Positions 1-6,590 of a stretch of 16,576 bases of DNA are shown here, piece after piece (positions within the stretch are counted from its first letter, which is position 1; every line of letters begins with the position of its first letter). Source of the DNA: an uncultured Eubacterium sp. (lineage in GTDB: Bacteria; Bacillota; Clostridia; Lachnospirales; Lachnospiraceae); NCBI GenBank assembly GCA_910579145.1, contig CAJTTQ010000015.1, forward strand, positions 1-16,576, in the 5' to 3' direction. The notes under the pieces are model-generated. The model saw only the letters and a list, made by a program, of their open reading frames with translations, was not told the origin of the DNA and ran no database searches. The position numbers and the translations under genes were made by a program.

Positions 1-21
1 TAGAGAAGGGTGGTGGGGAGA

Positions 22-213
22 ATGAGTAAGGAAGACTTTCGTTCCATTCTGACAGGGGCAGTGTCTGGGAACCATGAGGATTTGGAGAAGATACTGGAAC
101 TTTATATGCCGCTGATTGAAAAGAACAGTTATCTCAATGGGAATCTGGATGAGGATTTGAAACAGTACCTGATGATACATATCGCATTACAGATCGGGAA
201 ATTTCCATTGTGA
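22..213 (+). CDS. Small HTH_16-type conjugative-element protein (Tn916 Orf8-like)
   Basis: This is a 63-residue acidic protein with no membrane segment. The stretch LEKILELYMPLIEKNSY followed by LDEDLKQYL resembles the short helix-turn-helix proteins (HTH_16 type) that lie just upstream of xis/int in Tn916-like elements, where they accompany a sigma-like regulator. The family is thought to help control conjugation or excision genes, and its exact function is poorly known. The ATG at 22 is preferred. A GTG at 10 in the same frame would add four residues, and a purine-rich stretch at 4-10 could serve either start. The upstream partner gene is outside the window. The family assignment comes from remembered sequence similarity. 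Confidence 0.7.
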   Translation: MSKEDFRSILTGAVSGNHEDLEKILELYMPLIEKNSYLNGNLDEDLKQYLMIHIALQIGKFPL

Positions 214-592
214 TATTGGTTGGGAGAAACCTGACTCTTCAGGACGGTGTAATTATTTTACTTAAAAATTTTATGCTGGGGTTGAAAATATGGGGAACTA
301 AAATGTCTTTGTTTGTATAGGCATCCCTGTGCCATGAACCTTGACAACCAAACAGCCTCAACTGATACGTTACCCTGACACCGAGCGGTTATCCGTCTGT
401 CTGGCAGGCAGAACCAGGAGCACTGATATGGAAGCGGCACTTCCATAACGCAGAGACATGCCAGGGGGATAATGATACTTCTGTAATACGCAGCCCGGCC
501 ACAGTGAAGGCGGGGAGATGGGATTTCTATGGACCTGTTCGCCGCAGGCATCAGGAAGGGGCAGAATTTTTGAAGTAGAAAGGAAAAATATT
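214..592. other. Non-coding stretch of the element between the HTH_16 gene and xis
   Basis: I see no convincing gene in these 379 bases. The left third (to about 300) is A+T-rich. The segment from about 310 to 560 is much richer in G+C than the element genes on either side and contains hairpins. One is a perfect 8-bp stem at 427-434/440-447; another is TCTGTC/GGCAGA with a TGGCA loop at about 392-408. A short CCTGA/TCAGG hairpin lies at 230-243. An open frame on the minus strand (258-551) has no recognisable domain and no clear ribosome-binding site. A structured RNA or a regulatory leader for xis-int is possible but unproven. Confidence 0.5.
427..447 (+). repeat. Perfect hairpin in the pre-xis leader region
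   Basis: TATGGAAG, the loop CGGCA and CTTCCATA form an 8-bp perfect inverted repeat. No U-tract follows, so it is not a classical terminator. It may be part of a structured leader RNA or a protein-binding site. Confidence 0.45.
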
Positions 593-796
593 ATGGAGAA
601 AAAGAAAGAAGTTCCGATATGGGAGAAGGCATGTATGACTATTGAAGAGGCAGCAGCTTATAGCAGTATTGGAATGAACAAGATAGATGAACTGGCAAAG
701 ACACCAAATTGTCCGTTTGTTATCTATATTGGCAGGAAGAAACTAATTAAGAGAAAGGAATTTGAGAAGTTTATTTCTGATAATATAGAAATTTAG
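593..796 (+). CDS. xis: Excisionase, Tn916 Xis family
   Basis: This 67-residue basic protein is about the size of Tn916 Xis. The N-terminal segment VPIWEK..MTIEEAAAY matches the style of Xis, which has PIWER..TIEEAS at the same place. The middle (about residues 16-33) would be the winged-helix recognition region, and GRKKLIKRKEFEKFI (about 47-61) the wing and last helix. Family members bend DNA at the element ends and steer the integrase towards excision. The ATG at 593 is chosen because AGAAAGGA at 577-584 sits 8 bases upstream. The frame is open further upstream, but that part runs through the non-coding leader and has no ribosome-binding site. The integrase gene follows 78 bases later. Confidence 0.85.
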   Translation: MEKKKEVPIWEKACMTIEEAAAYSSIGMNKIDELAKTPNCPFVIYIGRKKLIKRKEFEKFISDNIEI

Positions 797-808
797 CGTT
801 TTACTTTT

Positions 809-852
809 GAGCCTTTATATGGTACACTCTAAGGTGGTGTTAAGGCTCTTTT
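809..852 (+). promoter_or_regulatory. Inverted repeat between xis and int (possible attenuator)
   Basis: GAGCCTT at 809-815 pairs with AAGGCTC at 842-848, and the right arm is followed by TTTTG. The 26-base loop and short T run make a weak terminator, so partial attenuation of int relative to xis is one reading. The right arm ends just before the int ribosome-binding site (AAAGGAG at 858-864). Confidence 0.4.
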
Positions 853-874
853 GACAGAAAGGAGCTGTTGCCCG

Positions 875-2005
875 ATGGGTAAAGATTTACGAGGAAAGGA
901 GCTGGGCGTAGGAATAAGCCAAAGGTCAGACGAATTCTATGTTGGCAGGTATACTACAAAGCATGGGAAACGTAAACAGAAATTATTCCGAAAATTACAA
1001 GAGTGCAGACAGTGGTTGGCAGATTCACAATATCAAGATGAACACAGTAATATAAATTTTCCAGAGGAAATGACGGTTAAAGCATGGTTTGACTACTGGA
1101 TTAGCATGAAGAAAAGAACCGTTCGTCCTAATACAGTTAGAAATTATACAGAGCGATTTGAGCGTAATATCAATCCTGTGATTGGAAAGTTACTTCTTTC
1201 AGAAGTAAAACCAATTCAATGCCAGTTGATTATGAATCGGATGGCTGATGAGGGCTATCGGACAACCACTATATATCAGACGAGGATTGCTTTATATAAT
1301 ATGTTGGATTATGCATATCAAAATGATGTAATTATGAAGAATCCATGTAATGGTATGGTAAAATCGGATATTGGAAAGCCCTCTCAAAAGAAAGAAGCAC
1401 TAACTCTGGATCAGCAGAGAAAGTTTGTAAAAGGTATTGAGGGAAATGCGTATGAGAATCAATACAAATTCTTATTACAGACTGGTCTTCGGACAGGCGA
1501 GCTTGTAGGGTTGAAGTGGGCAGATATAGATTTTGCGAATCGAACAATGACGATTAACCGTTCTATGGAGTATCGCTATAGTGTCGGTGAATGGAGAGTA
1601 GGGGAGCCAAAGAGCAAATCCGGTTACCGAACTATTCCATTGACAGACGAGGCAATTGAGATTTTGAAACGGCAGAAACAGAAAAATGCGGGGTTCAAAG
1701 TTATTCCTATGGAATGGGCAGAGTATATTTTCTTGTGTAAGAAAGGCACTCCTGTAAAGAATAGCACTTATGATACTATGCTATTTAAGCGATGTGAAAA
1801 AATAGGAATCCCCAGATTTTCGATGCATGTGCTGCGTCATACCTTTGCAACCAGATGCATTGAGGCTGGTATGAAACCAAAGACGCTACAAACGATTTTG
1901 GGGCATTCTAACATTGGTATTACAATGAATTTATATGTTCATACAACAGAGGATGAGAAGCAAAAAGAAATTGAAAGAATTGCGGCTTCTCTCAAGGTGG
2001 TTTAG
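875..2005 (+). CDS. int: Tyrosine site-specific integrase of the conjugative element
   Basis: This tyrosine recombinase inserts and excises the element. It has 376 residues, close to Tn916 Int. An N-terminal arm-binding region (about 10-50) is followed by a SAM-like core-binding domain (about 65-160) and the catalytic domain (about 175-370). The catalytic set is visible: R206 in GLRTGE, K248 in the SKSGYRTIPL hairpin, H318 and R321 in MHVLRHTF, H344 in LGHSN, and the nucleophile Y354 in NLYVH. The ATG at 875 is preferred because AAAGGAG lies 10 bases upstream at 858-864. An in-frame TTG at 851 would add eight residues but places that site inside the gene. Codon use is A+T-rich and unlike the chromosomal genes. 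The gene appears intact. Confidence 0.95.
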   Translation: MGKDLRGKELGVGISQRSDEFYVGRYTTKHGKRKQKLFRKLQECRQWLADSQYQDEHSNINFPEEMTVKAWFDYWISMKKRTVRPNTVRNYTERFERNINPVIGKLLLSEVKPIQCQLIMNRMADEGYRTTTIYQTRIALYNMLDYAYQNDVIMKNPCNGMVKSDIGKPSQKKEALTLDQQRKFVKGIEGNAYENQYKFLLQTGLRTGELVGLKWADIDFANRTMTINRSMEYRYSVGEWRVGEPKSKSGYRTIPLTDEAIEILKRQKQKNAGFKVIPMEWAEYIFLCKKGTPVKNSTYDTMLFKRCEKIGIPRFSMHVLRHTFATRCIEAGMKPKTLQTILGHSNIGITMNLYVHTTEDEKQKEIERIAASLKVV

Positions 2006-2008
2006 AAA

Positions 2009-2032
2009 AATTGGTACGTAAATTGGTACGTA
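2009..2032 (+). repeat. Two direct 12-bp repeats after int (candidate integrase arm sites)
   Basis: AATTGGTACGTA occurs twice in exact tandem, at 2009-2020 and 2021-2032, starting four bases after the int stop. Tn916-type and lambda-type integrases bind short direct repeats inside the element ends through their N-terminal domain, so this position suits arm-type sites. The role is inferred from position. Confidence 0.6.
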
Positions 2033-2095
2033 ACGCAACCTTGAGAATGCGAAACCCCTATAAAATAAGGAATTTCTAAGGAGGAATATAGAAAA

Positions 2096-3193
2096 ATGAA
2101 ACTAGGCATCGTAGGACTCCCCAACGTAGGAAAAAGCACACTTTTTAACTCCCTGACAAAAGCCGGCGCAGAATCCGCGAACTATCCATTCTGCACGATC
2201 GACCCCAATGTCGGTGTCGTCCCTGTCCCGGACGAGCGCCTCGAAGTACTCGGCGAGATGCACCATTCGGCAAAGATCGTGCCGGCGGCGATCGAATTCG
2301 TGGACATTGCCGGCTTGGTGAAAGGGGCCTCGAAGGGAGAAGGACTGGGGAACCAGTTCCTATCCAACATCCGCGAGGTGGACGCGATCGTACACGTTGT
2401 GAGGTGCTTTGAGGATAGCAATATCGTCCATGTGGACGGAAATGTAGACCCGCTTCGCGACATCGAAACGATCAATCTCGAACTGATCTTTTCCGATATC
2501 GAGATATTGGAGCGGCGCATCGCAAAAAGCGTGAAGGCGGCGAGGGCCGATAAAAAGCTGGCGGGCGAGGTGGACATGCTCAACCGGCTGAAAAGCTTTT
2601 TGGAAGAGGGCCATCTGGCGAAAAACTTCGAATGCAAAAACGAAGATGAAGAGAGCTGGTTTGGCGAATACAATCTGCTGACGGCGAAGCCGGTCATCTA
2701 TGCGGCAAATGTGGCAGAAGACGATCTGGCGGACGACGGGGTCTCAAATACACAGGTAACGCAGGTGCGGGAGTTCGCGAAGGAAGAAAAGTCCGAGGTG
2801 TTTGTCATCTGTGCGCAGATCGAGCAGGAAATCGCCGAACTGGATGAGGACGAGAAAAAAATGTTTCTCGAGGATCTGGGACTGGCGGAGTCCGGGCTGG
2901 AAAAACTCATCCGGGCCAGTTACCGGATACTGGGGCTGATCAGTTACCTGACGAGCGGTGAGCAGGAGACGAAAGCCTGGACGATCACCAAAGGGACGAA
3001 GGCGCCGCAGGCGGCAGGCAAGATCCACACCGATTTCGAGCGGGGATTTATCCGGGCCGAAGTAGTCAGCTACGAGAATCTCGTTGAGAACGGCGGTTAC
3101 AATGGAGCGAGGGAAAAAGGACTTGTCCGCTCCGAGGGAAAAGAATACGTCGTACAGGATGGCGATGTGGTGCTGTTCCGGTTCAATGTGTAA
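2096..3193 (+). CDS. ychF: Redox-regulated ATPase YchF (Obg family)
   Basis: YchF is a cytoplasmic, ribosome-associated P-loop ATPase implicated in translation and stress control. At 365 residues it is standard length. G1 is GLPNVGKST (7-15). The Switch II region is DIAG (70-73) followed by Leu, the hydrophobic substitution that marks HAS-type GTPases lacking the usual catalytic Gln. The base-specificity motif is NVAE (205-208) instead of NKxD, which explains the preference for ATP in this family. A helical insert (about 130-190) and a C-terminal TGS domain (about 282-365, ending in GDVVLFRFNV) are present. AAGGAGGA at 2078-2085 is a strong ribosome-binding site 10 bases from the ATG. The gene is the first chromosomal gene beside the conjugative element and is intact. 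I see no well-spaced promoter in the short gap upstream. Confidence 0.97.
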   Translation: MKLGIVGLPNVGKSTLFNSLTKAGAESANYPFCTIDPNVGVVPVPDERLEVLGEMHHSAKIVPAAIEFVDIAGLVKGASKGEGLGNQFLSNIREVDAIVHVVRCFEDSNIVHVDGNVDPLRDIETINLELIFSDIEILERRIAKSVKAARADKKLAGEVDMLNRLKSFLEEGHLAKNFECKNEDEESWFGEYNLLTAKPVIYAANVAEDDLADDGVSNTQVTQVREFAKEEKSEVFVICAQIEQEIAELDEDEKKMFLEDLGLAESGLEKLIRASYRILGLISYLTSGEQETKAWTITKGTKAPQAAGKIHTDFERGFIRAEVVSYENLVENGGYNGAREKGLVRSEGKEYVVQDGDVVLFRFNV

Positions 3194-3214
3194 AAAAAGA
3201 AAGAGAGGATCAAA

Positions 3215-4090
3215 ATGCAGACAGCAGACATTGCATTCCCCAATATAGGAATTTATATATCAGAATTGCCAAAAGGATTTACGATCGGAGGATTTACGAT
3301 CGCTTGTTATGGTATCATCATGGCGCTCAGTATGATGGCGGGACTTTGGATCGTCTGCGTCCAGGCGAAGAGGACGGGGCAGAAAACGGAGACGTACATT
3401 GATTTTGCCCTGTATGCCATCGTGTTTTCGCTGATCGGGGCCAGGCTTTATTATGTCGCTTTTAGCTGGGATTCTTATAAGAACGATCTCTGGCAGATCT
3501 TCAATACGCGGGGCGGCGGTATGGCGCTGTATGGAAGCGTCATTGCGGCCATCATTACGGCGGTCGTGTATTGCAAAGTAAAGCGTCAGAATTTCTTTCT
3601 GCTGGCCGACACGTCGGTGGCAGGACTTGTATTAGGGCAGATCATCGGCCGGTATGGAAATTTCTTCAACAGGGAAGCCTTTGGGGAATATACGGACAAT
3701 CTTTTTGCGATGCGCCTCCGGGTGGATCAGGTGAATCCCTCGAATATAACGGATTTGATGAGAGAGCATATGCAGACGGCAGACGGGGTCAGCTACATAC
3801 AGGTGCATCCGACCTTTTTGTATGAATCACTTTGGAATGTGATCGTATTGGTGCTCATTTTAGTGCTGACGAAGAAAAAGAAGGTGAACGGGGAGATCTT
3901 TATCCTCTACATGGTCGGGTATGCGCTCGGGCGTGTGTGGATCGAGGGACTGCGGACAGACCAGCTTCAGATCGGGGCGACGGGCATCGCTGTCTCGCAG
4001 GTGCTGGCAGGAGTGATCGCCGTCGTTGGGATCGGCGCATGGGTCATCGTTCGCATCTGCCTGAGAAAGGATCATGCAGAAGGATTATGA
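3215..4090 (+). CDS. lgt: Prolipoprotein diacylglyceryl transferase Lgt
   Basis: Lgt is the membrane enzyme that moves diacylglycerol from phosphatidylglycerol to the lipobox cysteine of prelipoproteins. It has 291 residues and about seven hydrophobic segments. The family signature GRYGNFFNREAFG is at 145-157, with the conserved Arg146 and the Asn/Glu pair of the signature. HPTFLYES (198-205) and GRVWIEGLRTDQL (239-251) carry further conserved residues including E244 and R247. A GGGMALYGS segment (100-108) matches the region around the E. coli His103, with Tyr in its place as is common in Gram-positives. AGAGGA at 3204-3209 is 5 bases before the ATG. The gene follows ychF by 21 bases, and its stop overlaps the next start, so these genes are probably one transcript. 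Confidence 0.96.
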   Translation: MQTADIAFPNIGIYISELPKGFTIGGFTIACYGIIMALSMMAGLWIVCVQAKRTGQKTETYIDFALYAIVFSLIGARLYYVAFSWDSYKNDLWQIFNTRGGGMALYGSVIAAIITAVVYCKVKRQNFFLLADTSVAGLVLGQIIGRYGNFFNREAFGEYTDNLFAMRLRVDQVNPSNITDLMREHMQTADGVSYIQVHPTFLYESLWNVIVLVLILVLTKKKKVNGEIFILYMVGYALGRVWIEGLRTDQLQIGATGIAVSQVLAGVIAVVGIGAWVIVRICLRKDHAEGL

Positions 4091-4860
4091 GAGAAGAATT
4101 TTCAAGAAGTGCCTTGCTTTTAGGTGAAAAGGCGGTAGAAACGCTCAGTGAGAAAACCGTTGCGGTGTTTGGTGTCGGCGGTGTGGGGGGATTTGTGGTG
4201 GAGGCGCTGGCGCGGAGCGGGGTAGGTACGCTGCACCTCGTGGATCATGATACGGTCAGCCTTTCCAATATCAACCGGCAGATAGCCGCTCTCCATTCCA
4301 CCGTGGGAAAACAAAAAACGGAGGTGCTCAAGCAGCGGGTACTTGACATAAACCCCCAGGCAGCCGTATATGTCCATGATTGCTTTTTTTTGCCGGAAAA
4401 TGCCGGCGGATTTGATTTTCCTTCCTATGATTATGTCGTAGATGCGGTGGATACGGTGACGGCAAAGCTGGAACTTGCCGTGCGGGCGAAAAAAGCGGGA
4501 GTACCAGTCATAAGCTGCATGGGGGCGGGAAACAAACTGGACCCGACCGCCTTTGAGGTGTCGGATATTTTTCAGACATCCGTGTGTCCGCTAGCGCGGG
4601 TCATGCGGCGGGAATTGAAAAAGCGCGGCGTAGAACGATTAAAAGTGGTATATTCGAAAGAACAGCCGGTAAGGGCAGCAGAGGGAAAAAGGAGCGATGA
4701 GGGCGGACGTGTAAAGGAAGACCGTGTCAAACAGAGGGAGAGCGCCGGCGTGCCGGGAAGTGTGGCATTTGTCCCATCGGCTGCCGGGCTGATCTTAGCT
4801 GGCGAAGTGATCCGGGATTTATGTCATGGGAGTACGTTAGGAACGGATAAACATTTATAA
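4087..4860 (+). CDS. tcdA: tRNA threonylcarbamoyladenosine dehydratase TcdA (ThiF/E1-like)
   Basis: TcdA (also CsdL/YgdL) uses ATP to cyclise t6A37 of ANN-decoding tRNAs to ct6A. The product has 257 residues. The Rossmann nucleotide loop is GVGGVGG (29-35), the acidic end of strand 2 is LVDHD (51-55), and NINRQ (61-65) is the E1-type Arg motif. SCMGAGNKLDPTAFEVSDI (143-161) is typical of TcdA rather than ThiF or MoeB, and there is no CxxC zinc pair. The ATG at 4087 overlaps the lgt stop as ATGA, implying translational coupling, with AGAAGG at 4079-4084. The frame is open further upstream inside lgt, but that part is not family sequence. A charged insert (about 198-222) lies before the C-terminal GSVAFVPSAAGL segment. 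A terminator follows directly. Confidence 0.93.
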   Translation: MREEFSRSALLLGEKAVETLSEKTVAVFGVGGVGGFVVEALARSGVGTLHLVDHDTVSLSNINRQIAALHSTVGKQKTEVLKQRVLDINPQAAVYVHDCFFLPENAGGFDFPSYDYVVDAVDTVTAKLELAVRAKKAGVPVISCMGAGNKLDPTAFEVSDIFQTSVCPLARVMRRELKKRGVERLKVVYSKEQPVRAAEGKRSDEGGRVKEDRVKQRESAGVPGSVAFVPSAAGLILAGEVIRDLCHGSTLGTDKHL

Positions 4861-4881
4861 AGAAAAGAATAAAGAAAGTAT

Positions 4882-4918
4882 AAACACCACATCTAGTGCC
4901 GGATGTGGTGTTTCTTTT
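4882..4918 (+). terminator. Intrinsic terminator after tcdA
   Basis: AAACACCACATC (4882-4893) pairs perfectly with GATGTGGTGTTT (4902-4913) around an 8-base loop, and CTTTTAT follows. A-rich bases on the upstream side and T-rich on the other could make it work in both directions. It separates the ychF-lgt-tcdA block from the dcw cluster. Confidence 0.92.
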
Positions 4919-5001
4919 ATCCTTCGGCTACATATGGTATCTAAAACGATGATTTGCACTGTGAAAACGTTAGTTTGGGTCAAAAGTATGGCAAAAAAAG
5001 C

Positions 5002-5030
5002 TTGCTTTTATCCCAAAAGTGGAGTAAAAT
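5002..5030 (+). promoter_or_regulatory. Sigma-A-type promoter of the dcw cluster (mraZ promoter)
   Basis: TTGCTT (5002-5007) and TAAAAT (5025-5030) are separated by exactly 17 bases. Transcription would start near 5037, giving a leader of about 55 bases that carries most of the MraZ boxes. This is the best promoter in the 230-base gap. It is a prediction from consensus match only. Confidence 0.7.
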
Positions 5031-5076
5031 CTAATTAAAAGTGGAGCAAAGTGGAGTGAAGTGGAACAAAGTGGAA
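5019..5076 (+). promoter_or_regulatory. MraZ box array (operator) upstream of mraZ
   Basis: Five GTGGA(G/A) boxes start at 5019, 5041, 5051, 5061 and 5071. The last four have an exact 10-bp period and are usually preceded by AA or AAA. Known MraZ operators upstream of mraZ are arrays of short G-rich repeats, TGGGN with 5-base spacers in E. coli (the same 10-bp period) and AAAGTG-type repeats in mollicutes. The first box fills the end of the promoter spacer, touching the -10 element. The other four lie just downstream of the expected start point. Autorepression by MraZ is the natural reading. Confidence 0.85.
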
Positions 5077-5090
5077 GTTGGTGAAATCGT

Positions 5091-5519
5091 ATGTTCATGG
5101 GTACCTATGATCACAGCATAGATACAAAAGGAAGGGTGATCGTCCCAGCAAAATTCCGGGAAGCGTTGGGGGATTCTTTTGTCGTGACGCTCGGCCTGGA
5201 CGGATGTCTGTTTGTGTACCCGAACGAGGAATGGGAAGATTTCGTCAACCAGTTAAAAGAGCTTCCGGGAAGCAAGGAAGCCCGTAAATTACAGAGATAC
5301 TTCATGGCAGGAGCTGCACCCTGCGATGTGGACAAGCAGGGACGGGTACTGATCCCGTCGAATCTGCGGGAAAAGGCGGGACTGGAAAAGGATATCGTCT
5401 TTGTGGGCGTGATGAGTAAGATTGAGATTTGGAGCAGACAGCGATGGGATGAAAACGATGACTTTGACAATGTGGACGACATCGCGGAACACATGTCGGA
5501 ACTCGGCCTGTCATACTGA
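5091..5519 (+). CDS. mraZ: Transcriptional regulator MraZ
   Basis: MraZ is the DNA-binding regulator encoded first in most dcw clusters. It forms a ring of subunits and represses its own operon in the species studied. The product has 142 residues and the expected two SpoVT/AbrB-like halves, each with the DxxxR motif: DTKGR at 11-15 and DKQGR at 81-85, each followed by a (V/L)IP strand. The start MFMGTYDHSID is typical of the family. GGTGA at 5080-5084 lies 6 bases before the ATG and is a modest ribosome-binding site that directly follows the last MraZ box. rsmH follows after 54 bases. Confidence 0.96.
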   Translation: MFMGTYDHSIDTKGRVIVPAKFREALGDSFVVTLGLDGCLFVYPNEEWEDFVNQLKELPGSKEARKLQRYFMAGAAPCDVDKQGRVLIPSNLREKAGLEKDIVFVGVMSKIEIWSRQRWDENDDFDNVDDIAEHMSELGLSY

Positions 5520-5573
5520 GACGTTGTGACAGGATCGTTTTCAGGTTTGAGAACATAGAAATTGTGAGGCGGA

Positions 5574-6527
5574 ATGAGAGAGAAAATGGAATTTAATCAT
5601 GTATCAGTACTTTTAAATGAGTGCATCGAAGGTCTTTGCATCCGGTCTGACGGCATCTATGTGGATGGTACGCTGGGCGGTGCGGGACACGGGTACAACA
5701 TATGCCGCAGGCTTTCCGAAGCCGGGAGGTTTATCGGTATTGATCAGGATGCTGCCGCGATCAGGGTTTCTATGGAACGGCTGAGTGAATTCGGGGATAA
5801 GGCCACCATTGTAAAAAGTAATTATGTACATATGAAACAGATTTTGGGGGATATGGGGATCGATCAGGTAGACGGGATCCTGCTTGATCTGGGAGTGTCC
5901 TCGTATCAGCTGGACACGCCGGAGAGAGGTTTTTCATATCAGGCGGATGCGCCGCTCGATATGAGGATGGACCAGGACCTTGCTATGACGGCAAAAGATA
6001 TTGTCAATACGTACGAAGAGGAACGCCTTTACGAACTGATCAAATGGTACGGGGAGGAGCGCTACGCAAGGAATATCGCCCGCCGTATCGTACAGAAACG
6101 ACAGGAAACAGAAATCCGGACGACGAAAGAACTGGTGGAGATCATCCGGGATTCCATGCCGGCAAAAGCGAAAAATGGAAAAGGGCATCCTGCGAAACGA
6201 ACATTTCAGGCAATCCGCATTGAACTGAACCAGGAACTTTCCGTGCTGGAAGAATCGCTGGAGGATATGGTGTCGCTGTTAAGCGATGGCGGCCGGCTCT
6301 GCATCATAACGTTTCATTCACTAGAGGACCGGATCGTAAAAAATTTCTTCCGTAAAAAAGAACATCCATGTACGTGCCCGCCGGACTTTCCGGTGTGCGT
6401 ATGCGGGAAAATGCCTGAAGGGAAAGTCATCACAAGAAAGCCGATCCTTCCGGGGATAAACGAACAGTCTGAAAACAAACGTTCCAAAAGTGCGAAGTTA
6501 CGCATTTTTGAAAAAAATAAGAACTGA
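5574..6527 (+). CDS. rsmH: 16S rRNA (cytosine(1402)-N(4))-methyltransferase RsmH
   Basis: RsmH (MraW) adds the N4-methyl group to C1402 in the P site of 16S rRNA, using S-adenosylmethionine. The 317 residues show the SAM-binding GIYVDGTLGGAGH (27-39), FIGIDQDA (53-60), DGILLDLGVSSYQLD (100-114), RTFQAIRIELNQEL (209-222) and IITFHSLEDRIVK (244-256). A Cys-x-Cys, 6 residues, Cys-x-Cys cluster (C266, C268, C275, C277) precedes VITRKPILP; such clusters are common in Gram-positive RsmH. The ATG at 5574 has GTGAGG at 5564-5569 in front of it. An in-frame ATG at 5586 would give the more usual start MEFNHVSVLL, and I cannot decide firmly between them. The gene lies second in the cluster, as usual. 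Confidence 0.96.
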   Translation: MREKMEFNHVSVLLNECIEGLCIRSDGIYVDGTLGGAGHGYNICRRLSEAGRFIGIDQDAAAIRVSMERLSEFGDKATIVKSNYVHMKQILGDMGIDQVDGILLDLGVSSYQLDTPERGFSYQADAPLDMRMDQDLAMTAKDIVNTYEEERLYELIKWYGEERYARNIARRIVQKRQETEIRTTKELVEIIRDSMPAKAKNGKGHPAKRTFQAIRIELNQELSVLEESLEDMVSLLSDGGRLCIITFHSLEDRIVKNFFRKKEHPCTCPPDFPVCVCGKMPEGKVITRKPILPGINEQSENKRSKSAKLRIFEKNKN

Positions 6528-6556
6528 CAGGATAAAGGTAAGAAGACTAAAGGGAA

Positions 6557-6574
6557 GTGCGAATGGATTTGCAC
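6557..6574 (+). repeat. Hairpin in the rsmH-ftsL spacer
   Basis: GTGCGAA (6557-6563) can pair with TTTGCAC (6568-6574), one G-T pair included, around a TGGA loop. It ends six bases before the GGAG ribosome-binding site of the ftsL-like gene and could influence its translation. No T run follows, so it is not a terminator. Confidence 0.35.
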
Positions 6575-6590
6575 AGGAATGGAGATTTCT

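Larger units (their letters stand above)
1..2095 (+). mobile_element. End of a Tn916-family integrative conjugative element (integrase end)
   Basis: The sequence shows an HTH_16-like small protein, a Tn916 Xis-like protein and a tyrosine integrase in the order found at the integrase end of Tn916/Tn1549-type elements. Direct repeats follow the integrase stop. Base composition and codon use are clearly more A+T-rich than in ychF and the dcw genes. The right boundary lies between the int stop (2005) and the ychF start (2096). It cannot be placed exactly because the other end, and so the shared attachment core, is outside the window. The element's transfer and cargo genes would lie upstream of position 1. 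Confidence 0.8.

Noticed and set aside
258..551. 97-codon minus-strand open frame in the element leader
   Set aside because: It has no recognisable domain and no clear ribosome-binding site, and its composition follows the GC-rich leader and its hairpins. Treated as non-coding.
518..592. N-terminal extension of the excisionase
   Set aside because: The upstream ATG has no ribosome-binding site and the extra residues come from the GC-rich leader. The ATG at 593 has AGAAAGGA and gives the usual Xis length.
2041..2066. Promoter TTGAGA with TATAAA or TAAAAT upstream of ychF
   Set aside because: The spacer is only 12 or 14 bases, too short for a sigma-A promoter, so I do not annotate it.
2182..2697. 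Long minus-strand frames opposite ychF, the PBPs, mraY and murD
   Set aside because: They mirror strongly conserved plus-strand genes, are Ser-, Arg- or His-rich in the way antisense frames are, and show no domains.
3832..4086. Upstream extension of tcdA inside lgt
   Set aside because: The frame is open, but it is a shifted reading of lgt and shows no family sequence. The ATGA overlap at 4087 with its ribosome-binding site fits the TcdA N-terminus.
4994..5009. Small hairpin AAAAG-CTTG-CTTTT before mraZ
   Set aside because: It is only five A/T-rich pairs and overlaps the -35 element. It is better explained as part of the promoter than as a terminator.
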